Source: JAGVPT01 sp964439265
Lineage (GTDB): Bacteria; Bacteroidota; Ignavibacteria; UBA10030; UBA8401
NCBI GenBank assembly: GCA_964439265.1
Contig: CAYTOA010000007.1
Span: 39,749-103,748, forward strand
Length of the DNA: 64,000 nt
Direction: 5' to 3'
Shown: positions 1-10,890 of the stretch, one piece after another
Layout: the number at the start of each line of letters is the position of its first letter
Numbering within the stretch: the stretch's first letter is position 1
The notes under the pieces: generated by a model
What the model was told of the DNA's origin: nothing
Seen by the model: only the letters and a program-made list of their open reading frames with translations
The model's database searches: none
Program-made: the position numbers and the translations under genes

Positions 1-2
1 TT

Positions 3-788
3 GTGGAGTGTTCGGAGGAGCTTGAGACGCTTCCGCACGGATCGGGATACTCCGACGTGGAAATGAAAATTGGTTCTCACATTGCCGAGCTCATCGAAGA
101 CGGCTCGACGCTGCAGCTGGGCATCGGCGGAATTCCTGATGCCGTGCTGTCGAACCTCGAGGGAAAGAACAACCTCGGCGTTCATACGGAGATGGTGTCC
201 GACGGAGTCGTGAAGGCGATAGAGAAGGGGATCATCACAAATCAAAAGAAAACGCTCCACCCGGGCAAAGTGATCGCAACGTTTGTGCTCGGGTCCAAAC
301 AACTATACGAGTACGTACACAACAATCCGTACTTTGAAATCCACCCCTGCGATTATACGAACAATCCGTTCATCATCTCGCGGAACGAGAACATGGTCGC
401 CATCAACTCCGCCATTGAAGTTGACGTTACCGGCCAGGTCTGTGCCGATTCGATAGGGCACACGATCTACAGCGGCTTTGGAGGTCAGGTCGACTTCATC
501 CGCGGCGCCTCTGGTTCCAAAGGAGGAAAACCGATCATCGCTCTTCCGTCGACGGCGAAGAACGGGTCGGTGTCCCGCATCGTCGCTCAATTGACGCCGG
601 GTGCGGGTGTGGTGACATCCCGTGCCGACGTGCATTACGTTGTTACCGAGTTCGGCGTCGCATCACTGCACGGCAAGAACATGCGGCAGAGGGCCGACGC
701 GCTGATCGCGATTGCGCACCCTCAATTCCACGATGAGCTTCTTGCTGCCGTACGCTCTAAATTCAAAATACATTATTCGCATTCGTAG
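3..788 (+). CDS. Acetyl-CoA hydrolase/4-hydroxybutyrate CoA-transferase family, C-terminal part
   Basis: The gene is cut by the window edge; about 260 C-terminal residues remain of a family usually near 430 aa. The sequence carries the glycine-rich GIGGIPDAV stretch near residue 40 and an FGGQVDFIRGA segment followed by GKPIIALPST, typical of the CoA-binding C-terminal domain of the acetyl-CoA hydrolase/transferase family. Members move CoA between acetyl-CoA and short acids such as 4-hydroxybutyrate, butyrate or succinate in the cytoplasm. The catalytic glutamate expected in this half of the family probably lies in the HTEMVSDG segment. The substrate cannot be decided from this fragment. The GTG at position 3 is only the first in-frame start inside the window, not the true start. 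Confidence 0.85.
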   Translation: MECSEELETLPHGSGYSDVEMKIGSHIAELIEDGSTLQLGIGGIPDAVLSNLEGKNNLGVHTEMVSDGVVKAIEKGIITNQKKTLHPGKVIATFVLGSKQLYEYVHNNPYFEIHPCDYTNNPFIISRNENMVAINSAIEVDVTGQVCADSIGHTIYSGFGGQVDFIRGASGSKGGKPIIALPSTAKNGSVSRIVAQLTPGAGVVTSRADVHYVVTEFGVASLHGKNMRQRADALIAIAHPQFHDELLAAVRSKFKIHYSHS

Positions 789-821
789 CTGTTACCAAAT
801 GACCATGAAGGACTTCAGACA

Positions 822-1085
822 ATGACATGTGTGCATGTTCCAAAAGAAAAACTTGACTGGATTGCCAAAGAAAGCAACCACGTTTTCGTGCTGACGGTCG
901 AGATGGAGAAAGTTCTCGACTGGTACCGCGACCATCCTCACTTCCCGCTGGATTTTGACAAGGTACGCACAAAGGTTATGGAAGCGCACACGCGGATCGA
1001 GGGAATCGCTACGATGATGAACGAAATCCGAGAGCCAAAATCGCCCCAAACAGTGGAAGATTCTGCTACGGACGTCTGGCTCTAA
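822..1085 (+). CDS. Small hypothetical protein (87 aa)
   Basis: I do not recognise this protein. It is a short, charged, mostly helical sequence with no membrane segment and no cysteine pair; it has one Cys near the N-terminus and a Trp/Tyr-rich middle (DWYRDHPHFP). An AAGGA at 807-811 lies ten bases before the ATG, so translation is plausible. It follows the CoA-transferase fragment by 33 bp and could be co-transcribed. It could be a lineage-specific protein or a chance frame; codon use is similar to the neighbours. Confidence 0.5.
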   Translation: MTCVHVPKEKLDWIAKESNHVFVLTVEMEKVLDWYRDHPHFPLDFDKVRTKVMEAHTRIEGIATMMNEIREPKSPQTVEDSATDVWL

Positions 1086-1238
1086 CAGTACGCACAAACG
1101 TATCACAATGACACCGCACCAGCTGCCGTTTCCGCACTGTGTGCGTCGATCGAGCAATACCGGAAACGCTTCACATACGATTCAAGTATAAGAATGAAAG
1201 CAAGGAATATTGAAATATCATAAGGGTAGATGACACCG

Positions 1239-1430
1239 ATGAAAAAAGGGATATGGTTTGCGTTGACTGCCGTTCTTGCAATGACCATGATGTTTGCTGT
1301 AACCAAACACATTGTCCGCGGCTCCAAGCCGCGCATGTCTGCATTCGACGCAAAGAACGATGAGAAGGAACATTTCAATTCATTCCCGGTCGACAACTCC
1401 GAAAGGGAGTTTGACGATTGGCTTTCATAA
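1239..1430 (+). CDS. Small single-pass membrane or exported protein (63 aa)
   Basis: The N-terminus has two lysines followed by about 18 hydrophobic residues (WFALTAVLAMTMMFAV), a signal anchor or uncleaved signal sequence; the remaining 40 residues are polar and acidic and end in DDWLS. No family is recognised. An in-frame ATG at 1230 would only add MTP. I chose 1239 because the AAGGG at 1222-1226 is too close to 1230 (three bases), though the spacing to 1239 (twelve) is long. It ends 17 bp before the cysteine-rich gene, so the two are probably one transcript. Confidence 0.5.
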   Translation: MKKGIWFALTAVLAMTMMFAVTKHIVRGSKPRMSAFDAKNDEKEHFNSFPVDNSEREFDDWLS

Positions 1431-1447
1431 TCTGAAGGAGGACGATC

Positions 1448-1780
1448 ATGCTTGGACAGTATTGGAAGGCAGTGCAGAATAAAGTGTGCGTGAAGTGTAT
1501 TGACGGCGACCGTTTCGGCAACTGCCGACTCTCTCCGCAATTTAACTGCGGGTTGAAGAAATATTTTTCCAGCGTTGTGCACGTCGTGCAGACAACGCAT
1601 AGCGATAACGTGCTCGACTACTCGGCTGCGCTGCGCCGCGAAGTGTGCGCTCATTGTCAGGAACAGACCTCGGGAGGCCAGTGTTACGTTCGCAATATGC
1701 TCGATTGTCCTCTTGATCGGTACTTCCCCCTCATTATCGGGACGATCAATGAAGTTCAGGAAATGCAAATGATCCGCTAA
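1448..1780 (+). CDS. Cysteine-rich protein with two identical-spacing CX2C-X8-C-X7-C repeats
   Basis: This 110-aa protein consists of two tandem modules. Cysteines sit at 14, 17, 26, 34 and again at 67, 70, 79, 87, giving C-x2-C-x8-C-x7-C in both. Each module is followed by x-L-x2-Y-F (GLKKYF and PLDRYF) and a short hydrophobic helix. Four cysteines per module suggest a zinc site or an iron-sulfur cluster; this is inference. No signal peptide is visible, so it is probably cytoplasmic. A strong ribosome site (AAGGAGG, 1435-1441) precedes the ATG. I do not recognise a named family. The conserved spacing between the copies argues strongly that this strand codes, not the long open frame on the opposite strand. 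Confidence 0.75.
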   Translation: MLGQYWKAVQNKVCVKCIDGDRFGNCRLSPQFNCGLKKYFSSVVHVVQTTHSDNVLDYSAALRREVCAHCQEQTSGGQCYVRNMLDCPLDRYFPLIIGTINEVQEMQMIR

Positions 1781-2114
1781 GCACTGGTCCTCGATTGCGG
1801 CCGTCATGTTCAGGCGGGCGGCTATTGATTCCTCGATAGGAAGGCTGAGCGTATTCAGCAGAGTTGTGTTCTTCAATGCGGCAGCGCGGATCGTTTGTTC
1901 ATTCACTCTTCTCGCATCATCGGTTGCTGCCGTCATAGCAGCAGGTACGGCTTTCCCGTCAATCCCATTCGATAGCATGTAACACCTGCCAAATCTCCCT
2001 CGTTGCCTTGTGTCTCTTCGGAAAAAGTTGTACCATTGCATCAATCCGTGCACCTGTGGCCGGAACAATCGGTTATTGCCTTCCCCGACTGTCAACTTTT
2101 TAAAAGAGGGTAGT
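1781..2114. other. Non-coding stretch upstream of the HisKA-like gene
   Basis: No gene is assigned here. Open frames cross the region on both strands, but none has a ribosome site or recognisable content. A minus-strand frame reads as an alanine-rich helical peptide between about 1980 and 1785 and then runs antisense through the cysteine-rich gene; I did not call it. Confidence 0.4.
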
Positions 2115-2642
2115 ATGGTCAAGAGTATCTGGAAAAAAATACTGCTTTGGGTCAACGCGTATCCGATCGTTTTCTCCGTCATGGGAATTTACGCCTACTA
2201 TCTTTTCACGACGTTGAATTTTTTTAAAAAGTCAGAACTTGCCCATCTTTCCCTGTTCGATTTTGTCCTCCAGTATGATTCCCTTATCTGGATGTGGCTC
2301 GTGGTCTACGTGGTTTCACGGGCTCAAACGATGAAACAGAAATATGAGGCTAATGATAGTGCAAGAAAAGAGATCCTTTCGGAGGTGGAAAAATCGTCGA
2401 TCGCTTCAGCGGTTTTGCGCAATGTGATTGGTCTTCTTCAGGATTCAATAAATAATCCGCTAGCCGTCATCGGTTCGACTATTGATGAAATACGCAAACG
2501 AACTGCTGCCGACCCGCACCTCAGCCGTCAATTCGATCAAATTGAGGCTTCGCTCCAGCGCATACACAATGCAATCAAGGATGTTCAGGTGCACGAATCG
2601 ACAGAGCTGCTGGAGAAGCTGCACAAGCAGGTAATCCAGTAA
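2115..2642 (+). CDS. Two-TM membrane protein with an orphan HisKA-like domain lacking the phospho-accepting His
   Basis: The 175-aa product has two hydrophobic segments (about 13-35 and 53-70) and then a cytoplasmic helical pair that reads like the dimerisation/phosphotransfer (HisKA) domain of sensor kinases. The usual H-E-x-x-N-N-P-L box appears at 109-116 as QDSINNPL: the phosphorylated His is Gln109 and the following Glu is Asp. There is no ATP-binding (HATPase) domain; the protein ends at 175. It therefore cannot be a kinase or a phosphotransferase and is better seen as a dimeric membrane scaffold or pseudokinase stub. I start at 2115 because AGAGGG lies six bases upstream and the longer frame adds a non-homologous Cys/Arg-rich tail. 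A single-domain response regulator follows 126 bp downstream. Confidence 0.7.
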   Translation: MVKSIWKKILLWVNAYPIVFSVMGIYAYYLFTTLNFFKKSELAHLSLFDFVLQYDSLIWMWLVVYVVSRAQTMKQKYEANDSARKEILSEVEKSSIASAVLRNVIGLLQDSINNPLAVIGSTIDEIRKRTAADPHLSRQFDQIEASLQRIHNAIKDVQVHESTELLEKLHKQVIQ

Positions 2643-2768
2643 ACGATCAAATGCACTGTTCTGTCATGGATGTTTTCTGAAACGGAGCGACGAAGGGATG
2701 GAATCAATTGGGACGATCCTTCAATCGTTGAGTTTTTTCCGAACGGGGACGGAGTAGAAAGAGACGCT

Positions 2769-3143
2769 ATGGAAAAAGAATTGATCCTGTTGGTCGAGGA
2801 CGAGCCGATGCTTCTGGAATTACTGAAGTCGGTGTTCGAAGAAGACGGATTTCGCATCGTTACAGCTTCGGATGGAGAAAAGGCGATTGAAGTATTTCGG
2901 TCGATGAAAAATGAGATCAGCCTCGTGCTGACCGACATGGGATTGCCGATAATAGGCGGTTGGGAATTGTTCGAAAAACTTCGCGTGATCGACCCGAGCA
3001 TTAAGGTCATTCTCGCAAGCGGCTACGTCGACGTAGAGATGAGAGACGAAGCGCTAAGAAAAGGAGCAAAAGATTTTGTGCAAAAACCGTACGTCCCGGC
3101 GATAATTTTACAGCGGATACGTAGCATCCTCGATGCCGCTTAA
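2769..3143 (+). CDS. Single-domain response regulator (CheY-like receiver)
   Basis: The whole 124-aa protein is one receiver domain. The acidic pair is Glu10-Asp11 in LLVEDEP, the phospho-acceptor is Asp56 in LVLTDMGLP, the switch residue lies in ILASGY, and the invariant Lys is 106 in VQKPY. There is no output domain, so it should act by protein contact or as a relay intermediate. I start at the ATG at 2769, directly before the first beta strand; the longer frame to 2670 adds a low-complexity tail. It follows the membrane HisKA-like gene in the same direction, which suggests a functional link, but no complete kinase is encoded nearby. Confidence 0.88.
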   Translation: MEKELILLVEDEPMLLELLKSVFEEDGFRIVTASDGEKAIEVFRSMKNEISLVLTDMGLPIIGGWELFEKLRVIDPSIKVILASGYVDVEMRDEALRKGAKDFVQKPYVPAIILQRIRSILDAA

Positions 3144-3300
3144 TGCTGCTGCACCTCTCAATCTCAGTTTAACAATCTCTTCTTTTTCTTCCTTTGAAAA
3201 ATATCCTTCTTGGAGTTTAGCTTCCCACTTTTGAGAATCACCGCACCTTCCTTTCTACAATTGGTAATTATTGAATTTCATCGACTTTTTTCTTTGGCAT

Positions 3301-3329
3301 TTGCACGGCAAAAAGTAGCACGATATTTG
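3301..3329 (+). promoter_or_regulatory. Candidate promoter for the PFOR gene
   Basis: TTGCAC (3301-3306) and TATTTG (3324-3329) are separated by 17 bases, which fits the TTG-17-TAnnT pattern seen elsewhere in the window. The start codon follows about 65 bases later. The surroundings are AT-rich, so the match could be chance. Confidence 0.3.
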
Positions 3330-3395
3330 TATTTTTTGCACCAGAACAACATCAATATTAGACACTTCACTACTGCAACAAAGGACAATAAAAAA

Positions 3396-6998
<3,603 letters not shown>

Positions 6999-7009
6999 AC
7001 GTTTCTAAA

Positions 7010-7031
7010 GGCGGGGTCACACGGTCCCGCC
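7010..7031 (+). terminator. Hairpin after the PFOR gene
   Basis: GGCGGG (7010-7015) pairs with CCCGCC (7026-7031) around a ten-base loop, followed by a weak T-rich tail (TTCTAATTCTC). With the next gene only 48 bp further on, it may be a partial terminator or attenuator between the two genes. Confidence 0.4.
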
Positions 7032-7078
7032 TTCTAATTCTCGGTACATCACCATGAAACAGCAAACGAGAGGAATCA

Positions 7079-8068
7079 ATGGATCTTTCCACGACATATC
7101 TCGGCTTTAAACTAAAAAACCCGGTCGTCCCCTCAGCGTCGCCGATGTCCCGGACGGTGGATGGCATCAAAGCAATGGAAGATTACGGCGCTTCTGCCGT
7201 CGTACTGTATTCTCTGTTTGAAGAACAGATCCGGCATGAAACGAACGAGCTCGACCATTTCCTTTCGTACGGCACGGAAAGTTATGCTGAAGCGATTTCG
7301 TATTTTCCGAAAAAGGAAGATTATTTTCTGGGCCCGGAGGAATACTTGAAACATATTCATAATGTGAAACGCTCTGTCGATATTCCTGTTATCGCAAGTT
7401 TGAACGGTTCGACGGTCGGCGGCTGGACAGATTACGCGAAAGAGATCCAGGAAGCCGGGGCCGACGCATTGGAATTGAATATTTATCACGTACCGACCGA
7501 CCCGGAAAAATCGGGAACCTATGTTGAACAATTGTATCTTGAAATTCTCCAGGCCGTGAAAGCGAGAGTAACGATTCCTGTTGCTGTGAAGTTGTCGCCC
7601 TTTTTTAGTTCGATGGCGAATATGGCAAAACGTCTCGACGAACGGGGAGCGAACGGATTAGTGCTTTTCAACCGCTTCTACCAGCCGGATATCAACCTCG
7701 AGGACCTCGAAGTTGAACCGAGCGTTGTGTTGAGCAGTTCCGATTCTGCGAGATTGCCCCTTCGTTGGATCGCTATTCTGTATAAGACGGTTAAGGCCGA
7801 CCTTGCTGCAACGACGGGCATTCATACGGGCGAAGATGTCATTAAGATGACGATGGCCGGCGCGAACGTCACGATGGTCTGCTCTTCGCTGCTGCGCAAC
7901 GGTCCGAAAAGAATCGGTGAGATACTCACGGGCGTTCAGAAATGGATGATCGAAAAAGACTATGAGTCTCTCGACCAGATGCGCGGAAGCATGAGCCATA
8001 AATCTGTTGCCAACCCGTCCGCGTTGGAAAGGGCTAATTATATGAAGGCGTTGAACAGCTATATGTAA
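7079..8068 (+). CDS. Dihydroorotate dehydrogenase-like TIM-barrel flavoprotein with altered active-site loop
   Basis: The 329-aa protein has the FMN-barrel layout of class 1 dihydroorotate dehydrogenase/PreA: NPVVPSASPMS at the start, PVIASLNGS near 104-112, and an FMN-phosphate region (TGIHTGEDVIKMTMAGANVTMVCS, split by family around 250-275). The loop that in class 1 enzymes reads ELN-x-SCPN and supplies the catalytic Cys is ELNIYHVP here (132-139), with His137 in the Cys position and no following Asn. It is therefore probably not a pyrimidine enzyme. Proteins of this type are commonly annotated beside single-chain PFOR genes, as here; a role with PFOR is inferred only. GAGAGGA six bases before the ATG supports the start. 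Confidence 0.82.
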   Translation: MDLSTTYLGFKLKNPVVPSASPMSRTVDGIKAMEDYGASAVVLYSLFEEQIRHETNELDHFLSYGTESYAEAISYFPKKEDYFLGPEEYLKHIHNVKRSVDIPVIASLNGSTVGGWTDYAKEIQEAGADALELNIYHVPTDPEKSGTYVEQLYLEILQAVKARVTIPVAVKLSPFFSSMANMAKRLDERGANGLVLFNRFYQPDINLEDLEVEPSVVLSSSDSARLPLRWIAILYKTVKADLAATTGIHTGEDVIKMTMAGANVTMVCSSLLRNGPKRIGEILTGVQKWMIEKDYESLDQMRGSMSHKSVANPSALERANYMKALNSYM

Positions 8069-8080
8069 AACGTTTGAAAC

Positions 8081-8105
8081 GGCCGCCGCTCCATCACCGG
8101 CGGCC
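8081..8105 (+). terminator. Hairpin terminator after the DHOD-like gene
   Basis: GGCCGCCG (8081-8088) and CGGCGGCC (8098-8105) form a perfect 8-bp GC stem with a nine-base loop. It is followed by GCTCTCTTCTT, a pyrimidine-rich rather than pure-T tail. Confidence 0.55.
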
Positions 8106-8288
8106 GCTCTCTTCTTGAAATCCTTCTTCTTCCCTCACGTGCGGATTATCAGTCCCGTTGATCTCTTTCGGAAAAGAAATCATTCCATCCAATGTTTTCA
8201 AAAAAGTGTACGGCCCATTCACGAATCACCGTACACATCGCAGAAATATCACAAATTCTCTTGAACGGTATGGGGCATCCGGCGGCTA

Positions 8289-8321
8289 TTTGACTTTGCT
8301 CCAATTTCTTGGTAAATTTTG
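8289..8321 (+). promoter_or_regulatory. Promoter candidate for gapA
   Basis: TTTGACT (8289-8295), then 17 bases, then TAAATTTTG (8313-8321). This matches both the general TTGACA box and the FCB-type TAnnTTTG box. The expected start of transcription is about 65 bases before the gapA ATG. Confidence 0.55.
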
Positions 8322-8390
8322 ATTGCAGTGTGATTTATAGCAGTATCCTGATTATTCTACATCGATTATTATTACTTTTTGGAGGTTCTA

Positions 8391-9458
8391 ATGGCTGTTA
8401 AAGTAGGTATCAATGGATTCGGCAGAATAGGCAGACAGATCATCAATGTTATGGCAGACAAAGGGTATCTCGGAAAAGAGATCGATGTGGTTGCCGTTGT
8501 TGATGTAAGCACGGACGCGCAATATTTCGCTTACCAATTGAAGTACGATTCGGTCCACGGACATTTCAGAGGAACGCTGAGCAGCGAGAAAAGCAGTCCG
8601 GCGGCGGAAGCGGACGATGTTCTTGTCGTGAACGGTCACAAGATCAAATGCGTCCTCGCGCAAAAAGATCCCTCCCAGCTTCCATGGAAAGATCTCGGTG
8701 TCGATATCGTTATCGAGTCGACCGGATTGTTCACCGATTCCGAAAAAGCGAAAGGGCATATCGCCGCAGGTGCGAAGCGGGTTCTCATTTCAGCACCGGC
8801 CAAGGGCGACGTGAAAACTCTCGTTATGGGAGTGAACGACAATGAATATGATGCCGCAAAGCATCTTATTGTTTCAAACGCATCGTGCACGACGAACTGT
8901 CTTGCACCGGTGGTTCATGTTCTGTTGAAGGAAGGGATCGGCATCGAAACCGGTCTGATGACGACGATCCACTCTTACACTGCAACGCAAAAGACCGTTG
9001 ACGGACCATCGAAGAAAGACTGGAGAGGCGGCCGCGCGGCAGCGATCAATATCATTCCCTCATCGACGGGTGCGGCAAAGGCCGTGGGTGAAGTTCTTCC
9101 GGCAACAAAAGGAAAACTGACCGGCATGTCATTCCGCATTCCGACGGCGGACGTTTCTGTCATCGACCTCACATTTCGTTCCACCAAGGATACATCGATA
9201 CAGGAAATTGACCAGTTGATGAAGAAAGCGTCAGAGACGTACTTGAAGGGCATCCTCGGATACTGCAATGAAGAAGTCGTTTCGACAGACTTTATTCATG
9301 ATGACCGGTCCTCGATCTATGATTCACGCGCGACGCTTGAAAATAATTTGAAAGGCGAGAAGCGCTTCTTCAAAGTTGTATCCTGGTACGACAACGAATG
9401 GGGCTATTCAACCCGCGTTGTGGACCTGGTGAGAAAGATGGCGGGGATTGTAAAGTAA
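8391..9458 (+). CDS. gapA: Glyceraldehyde-3-phosphate dehydrogenase, type I
   Basis: This cytoplasmic glycolytic enzyme oxidises glyceraldehyde-3-phosphate with NAD(P) and phosphate to 1,3-bisphosphoglycerate. The Rossmann motif GINGFGRIGR lies at 6-15, the catalytic Cys is 166 in SNASCTTNC, and the base is His194 in TTIHSYTATQ. The C-terminal WYDNEWGYS helix is present. At 355 aa it is about 20 residues longer than the E. coli enzyme, mostly through an insertion near 62-78. I start at 8391 because GGAGG (8381-8385) is correctly spaced. pgk follows after a strong terminator, so the two glycolytic genes are neighbours but perhaps not one transcript. Confidence 0.97.
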   Translation: MAVKVGINGFGRIGRQIINVMADKGYLGKEIDVVAVVDVSTDAQYFAYQLKYDSVHGHFRGTLSSEKSSPAAEADDVLVVNGHKIKCVLAQKDPSQLPWKDLGVDIVIESTGLFTDSEKAKGHIAAGAKRVLISAPAKGDVKTLVMGVNDNEYDAAKHLIVSNASCTTNCLAPVVHVLLKEGIGIETGLMTTIHSYTATQKTVDGPSKKDWRGGRAAAINIIPSSTGAAKAVGEVLPATKGKLTGMSFRIPTADVSVIDLTFRSTKDTSIQEIDQLMKKASETYLKGILGYCNEEVVSTDFIHDDRSSIYDSRATLENNLKGEKRFFKVVSWYDNEWGYSTRVVDLVRKMAGIVK

Positions 9459-9480
9459 AAGAGTCGGCGACTACTGAAGA

Positions 9481-9516
9481 AGGGCTGAAGCTCGTAGCGC
9501 GAGTTCAGCCCTTTTG
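9481..9516 (+). terminator. Rho-independent terminator after gapA
   Basis: AGGGCTGAA (9481-9489) pairs with TTCAGCCCT (9504-9512); the stem extends inward with CTCG/CGAG around a bulge. The tail is TTTTGTTT. Confidence 0.85.
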
Positions 9517-9591
9517 TTTCTTGTATTAATCCAACAGGAACCGTCTCGAACGTCTTCCTGCTCATCACTAAAACCACAGACGACTACGACC

Positions 9592-10791
9592 ATGAAAAAG
9601 CTTACGATCAATGATATCGATGTACACGGAAAGCGTGTTCTTGTAAGGGTGGATTTTAACGTCCCCCTCGACGATAAACAAAACATCACCGACGACACCC
9701 GCATCGTTGAGTCACTCCCGACCATCAAAAAAATCCTCGCTTCCGGCGGAAAAGCGATCCTGATGAGCCATCTTGGCCGTCCGAAAGGGAAGCCAAAACC
9801 TGAATTCAGCCTCAAGCCGGTTGCGGCGCGACTGGAAAAACTTCTCGGCAAGAAGGTATTTTTTGCTTCGGATTGCATCGGCCAACCGGCTGAAGCAGCT
9901 GTTGCGGCGTTGAAGGAAGGCGATTGTTTGCTGCTCGAAAACCTGCGCTATCATAACGAGGAAGAGGCGAATGACCCGGCATTCGCGAAAGCCCTTGCGA
10001 AGCTGGGCGATGTGTACGTCAACGACGCGTTCGGAAGCGCCCATCGTGCCCATGCATCGACAGAAGGCGTAACGAAATTTATCTCCGTTTCAGTCGCTGG
10101 GATGTTGATGGAAAAGGAACTGCAGTATCTTGGCGCCGCGGTAGACAACCCCGTACGCCCGTTCACCGCAATTCTCGGCGGCGCAAAAATTTCTGGCAAG
10201 ATCGACGTTATCCAGAATCTTCTGTCTAAAGTGGATACGTTGATCATCGGGGGCGGCATGGCTTACACATTTTACAAGGCTCAGGGGCTGGAGATCGGCA
10301 AATCGCTGCTCGAAGCGGATAAGGTCGAGCTGGCGGGACAGATCCTCGCGGAAGTAAAAAAGAAATCTGTGAACTTTCTGCTCCCGGTCGATTGCGTTGT
10401 GGCGAGTGATTTCAAAAACGACGCGGAGCGCAAAGTTGTCTTGAAGAACGCAATTCCTGCAAGCTGGCAGGCACTCGACATCGGTCCCGCGACGGTCGAG
10501 CTCTTCACGAACGAAATTAAAAAATCGAAAACTGTCGTTTGGAACGGCCCGATGGGCGTATTCGAATTCCCGAATTTTGCCGCCGGAACGAATGCCGTTG
10601 CGCGCGCGTTAGTAGAAGCAACGAAGAACGGAACGACGACGATCGTAGGCGGCGGGGATTCGGCAGCCGCGATCACGCAGGCAGGGATGTCAAAGGGTGT
10701 AACACATGTTTCGACCGGCGGCGGCGCTTCTCTCGAATTTCTTGAGGGCAAGGTACTTCCCGGGGTTGCTGCGCTGACAGACAAGAAATAG
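9592..10791 (+). CDS. pgk: Phosphoglycerate kinase
   Basis: The enzyme transfers phosphate from 1,3-bisphosphoglycerate to ADP in glycolysis. The 399-aa length is normal. The N-terminal domain shows VLVRVDFNVPLD, DTRIVESLPTI and LMSHLGRPKG; the C-terminal nucleotide domain shows AILGGAKISGKI, GGGMAYTF, VWNGPMGVFE and the GGGDSAAAI loop, so all substrate and nucleotide segments are intact. I start at the ATG at 9592, whose KKLTINDIDVHGK start matches the family; the upstream in-frame codons overlap the gapA terminator. A perfect 14-bp hairpin closes the gene. Confidence 0.97.
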   Translation: MKKLTINDIDVHGKRVLVRVDFNVPLDDKQNITDDTRIVESLPTIKKILASGGKAILMSHLGRPKGKPKPEFSLKPVAARLEKLLGKKVFFASDCIGQPAEAAVAALKEGDCLLLENLRYHNEEEANDPAFAKALAKLGDVYVNDAFGSAHRAHASTEGVTKFISVSVAGMLMEKELQYLGAAVDNPVRPFTAILGGAKISGKIDVIQNLLSKVDTLIIGGGMAYTFYKAQGLEIGKSLLEADKVELAGQILAEVKKKSVNFLLPVDCVVASDFKNDAERKVVLKNAIPASWQALDIGPATVELFTNEIKKSKTVVWNGPMGVFEFPNFAAGTNAVARALVEATKNGTTTIVGGGDSAAAITQAGMSKGVTHVSTGGGASLEFLEGKVLPGVAALTDKK

Positions 10792-10800
10792 CACCTTTAA

Positions 10801-10835
10801 AAGCAATCCGATTGCTATAAACAATCGGATTGCTT
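10801..10835 (+). terminator. Perfect 14-bp hairpin after pgk
   Basis: The arms 10801-10814 and 10822-10835 are perfectly complementary, with a seven-base loop. The stem ends in AA/TT and is followed by GATTT, so the T-run is weak but the stem is strong. Confidence 0.65.
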
Positions 10836-10838
10836 GAT

Positions 10839-10869
10839 TTGCCTCTTAGGCCGCGGTCGTTTATATTGA
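10839..10869 (+). promoter_or_regulatory. Promoter candidate for the rhomboid gene
   Basis: TTGCCT (10839-10844) and TATATTGA (10862-10869) are spaced by 17 bases, directly behind the pgk terminator and about 20 bases before the rhomboid ATG. It follows the TTG-17-TAnnTT pattern of this window. Confidence 0.35.
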
Positions 10870-10890
10870 TAAAGGAGATCGAGATAAGAG

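Larger units (their letters stand above)
8069..8390. other. Intergenic region upstream of gapA
   Basis: About 320 bases without a gene. It holds the terminator of the DHOD-like gene (8081-8105) and a promoter candidate (8289-8321); the rest shows no structure I can support. Confidence 0.6.

Noticed and set aside
1103..2182. Minus-strand open frame of about 359 codons across the small-protein region
   Set aside because: It runs antisense through the duplicated-cysteine gene and the start of the HisKA-like gene, has no recognisable domain and no ribosome site. A piece near 1785-1980 looks helical but that alone is not enough.
3210..3395. N-terminal extension of the PFOR gene by 62 codons
   Set aside because: The extension is AT-rich and contains the promoter candidate; the family start aligns with the ATG at 3396.
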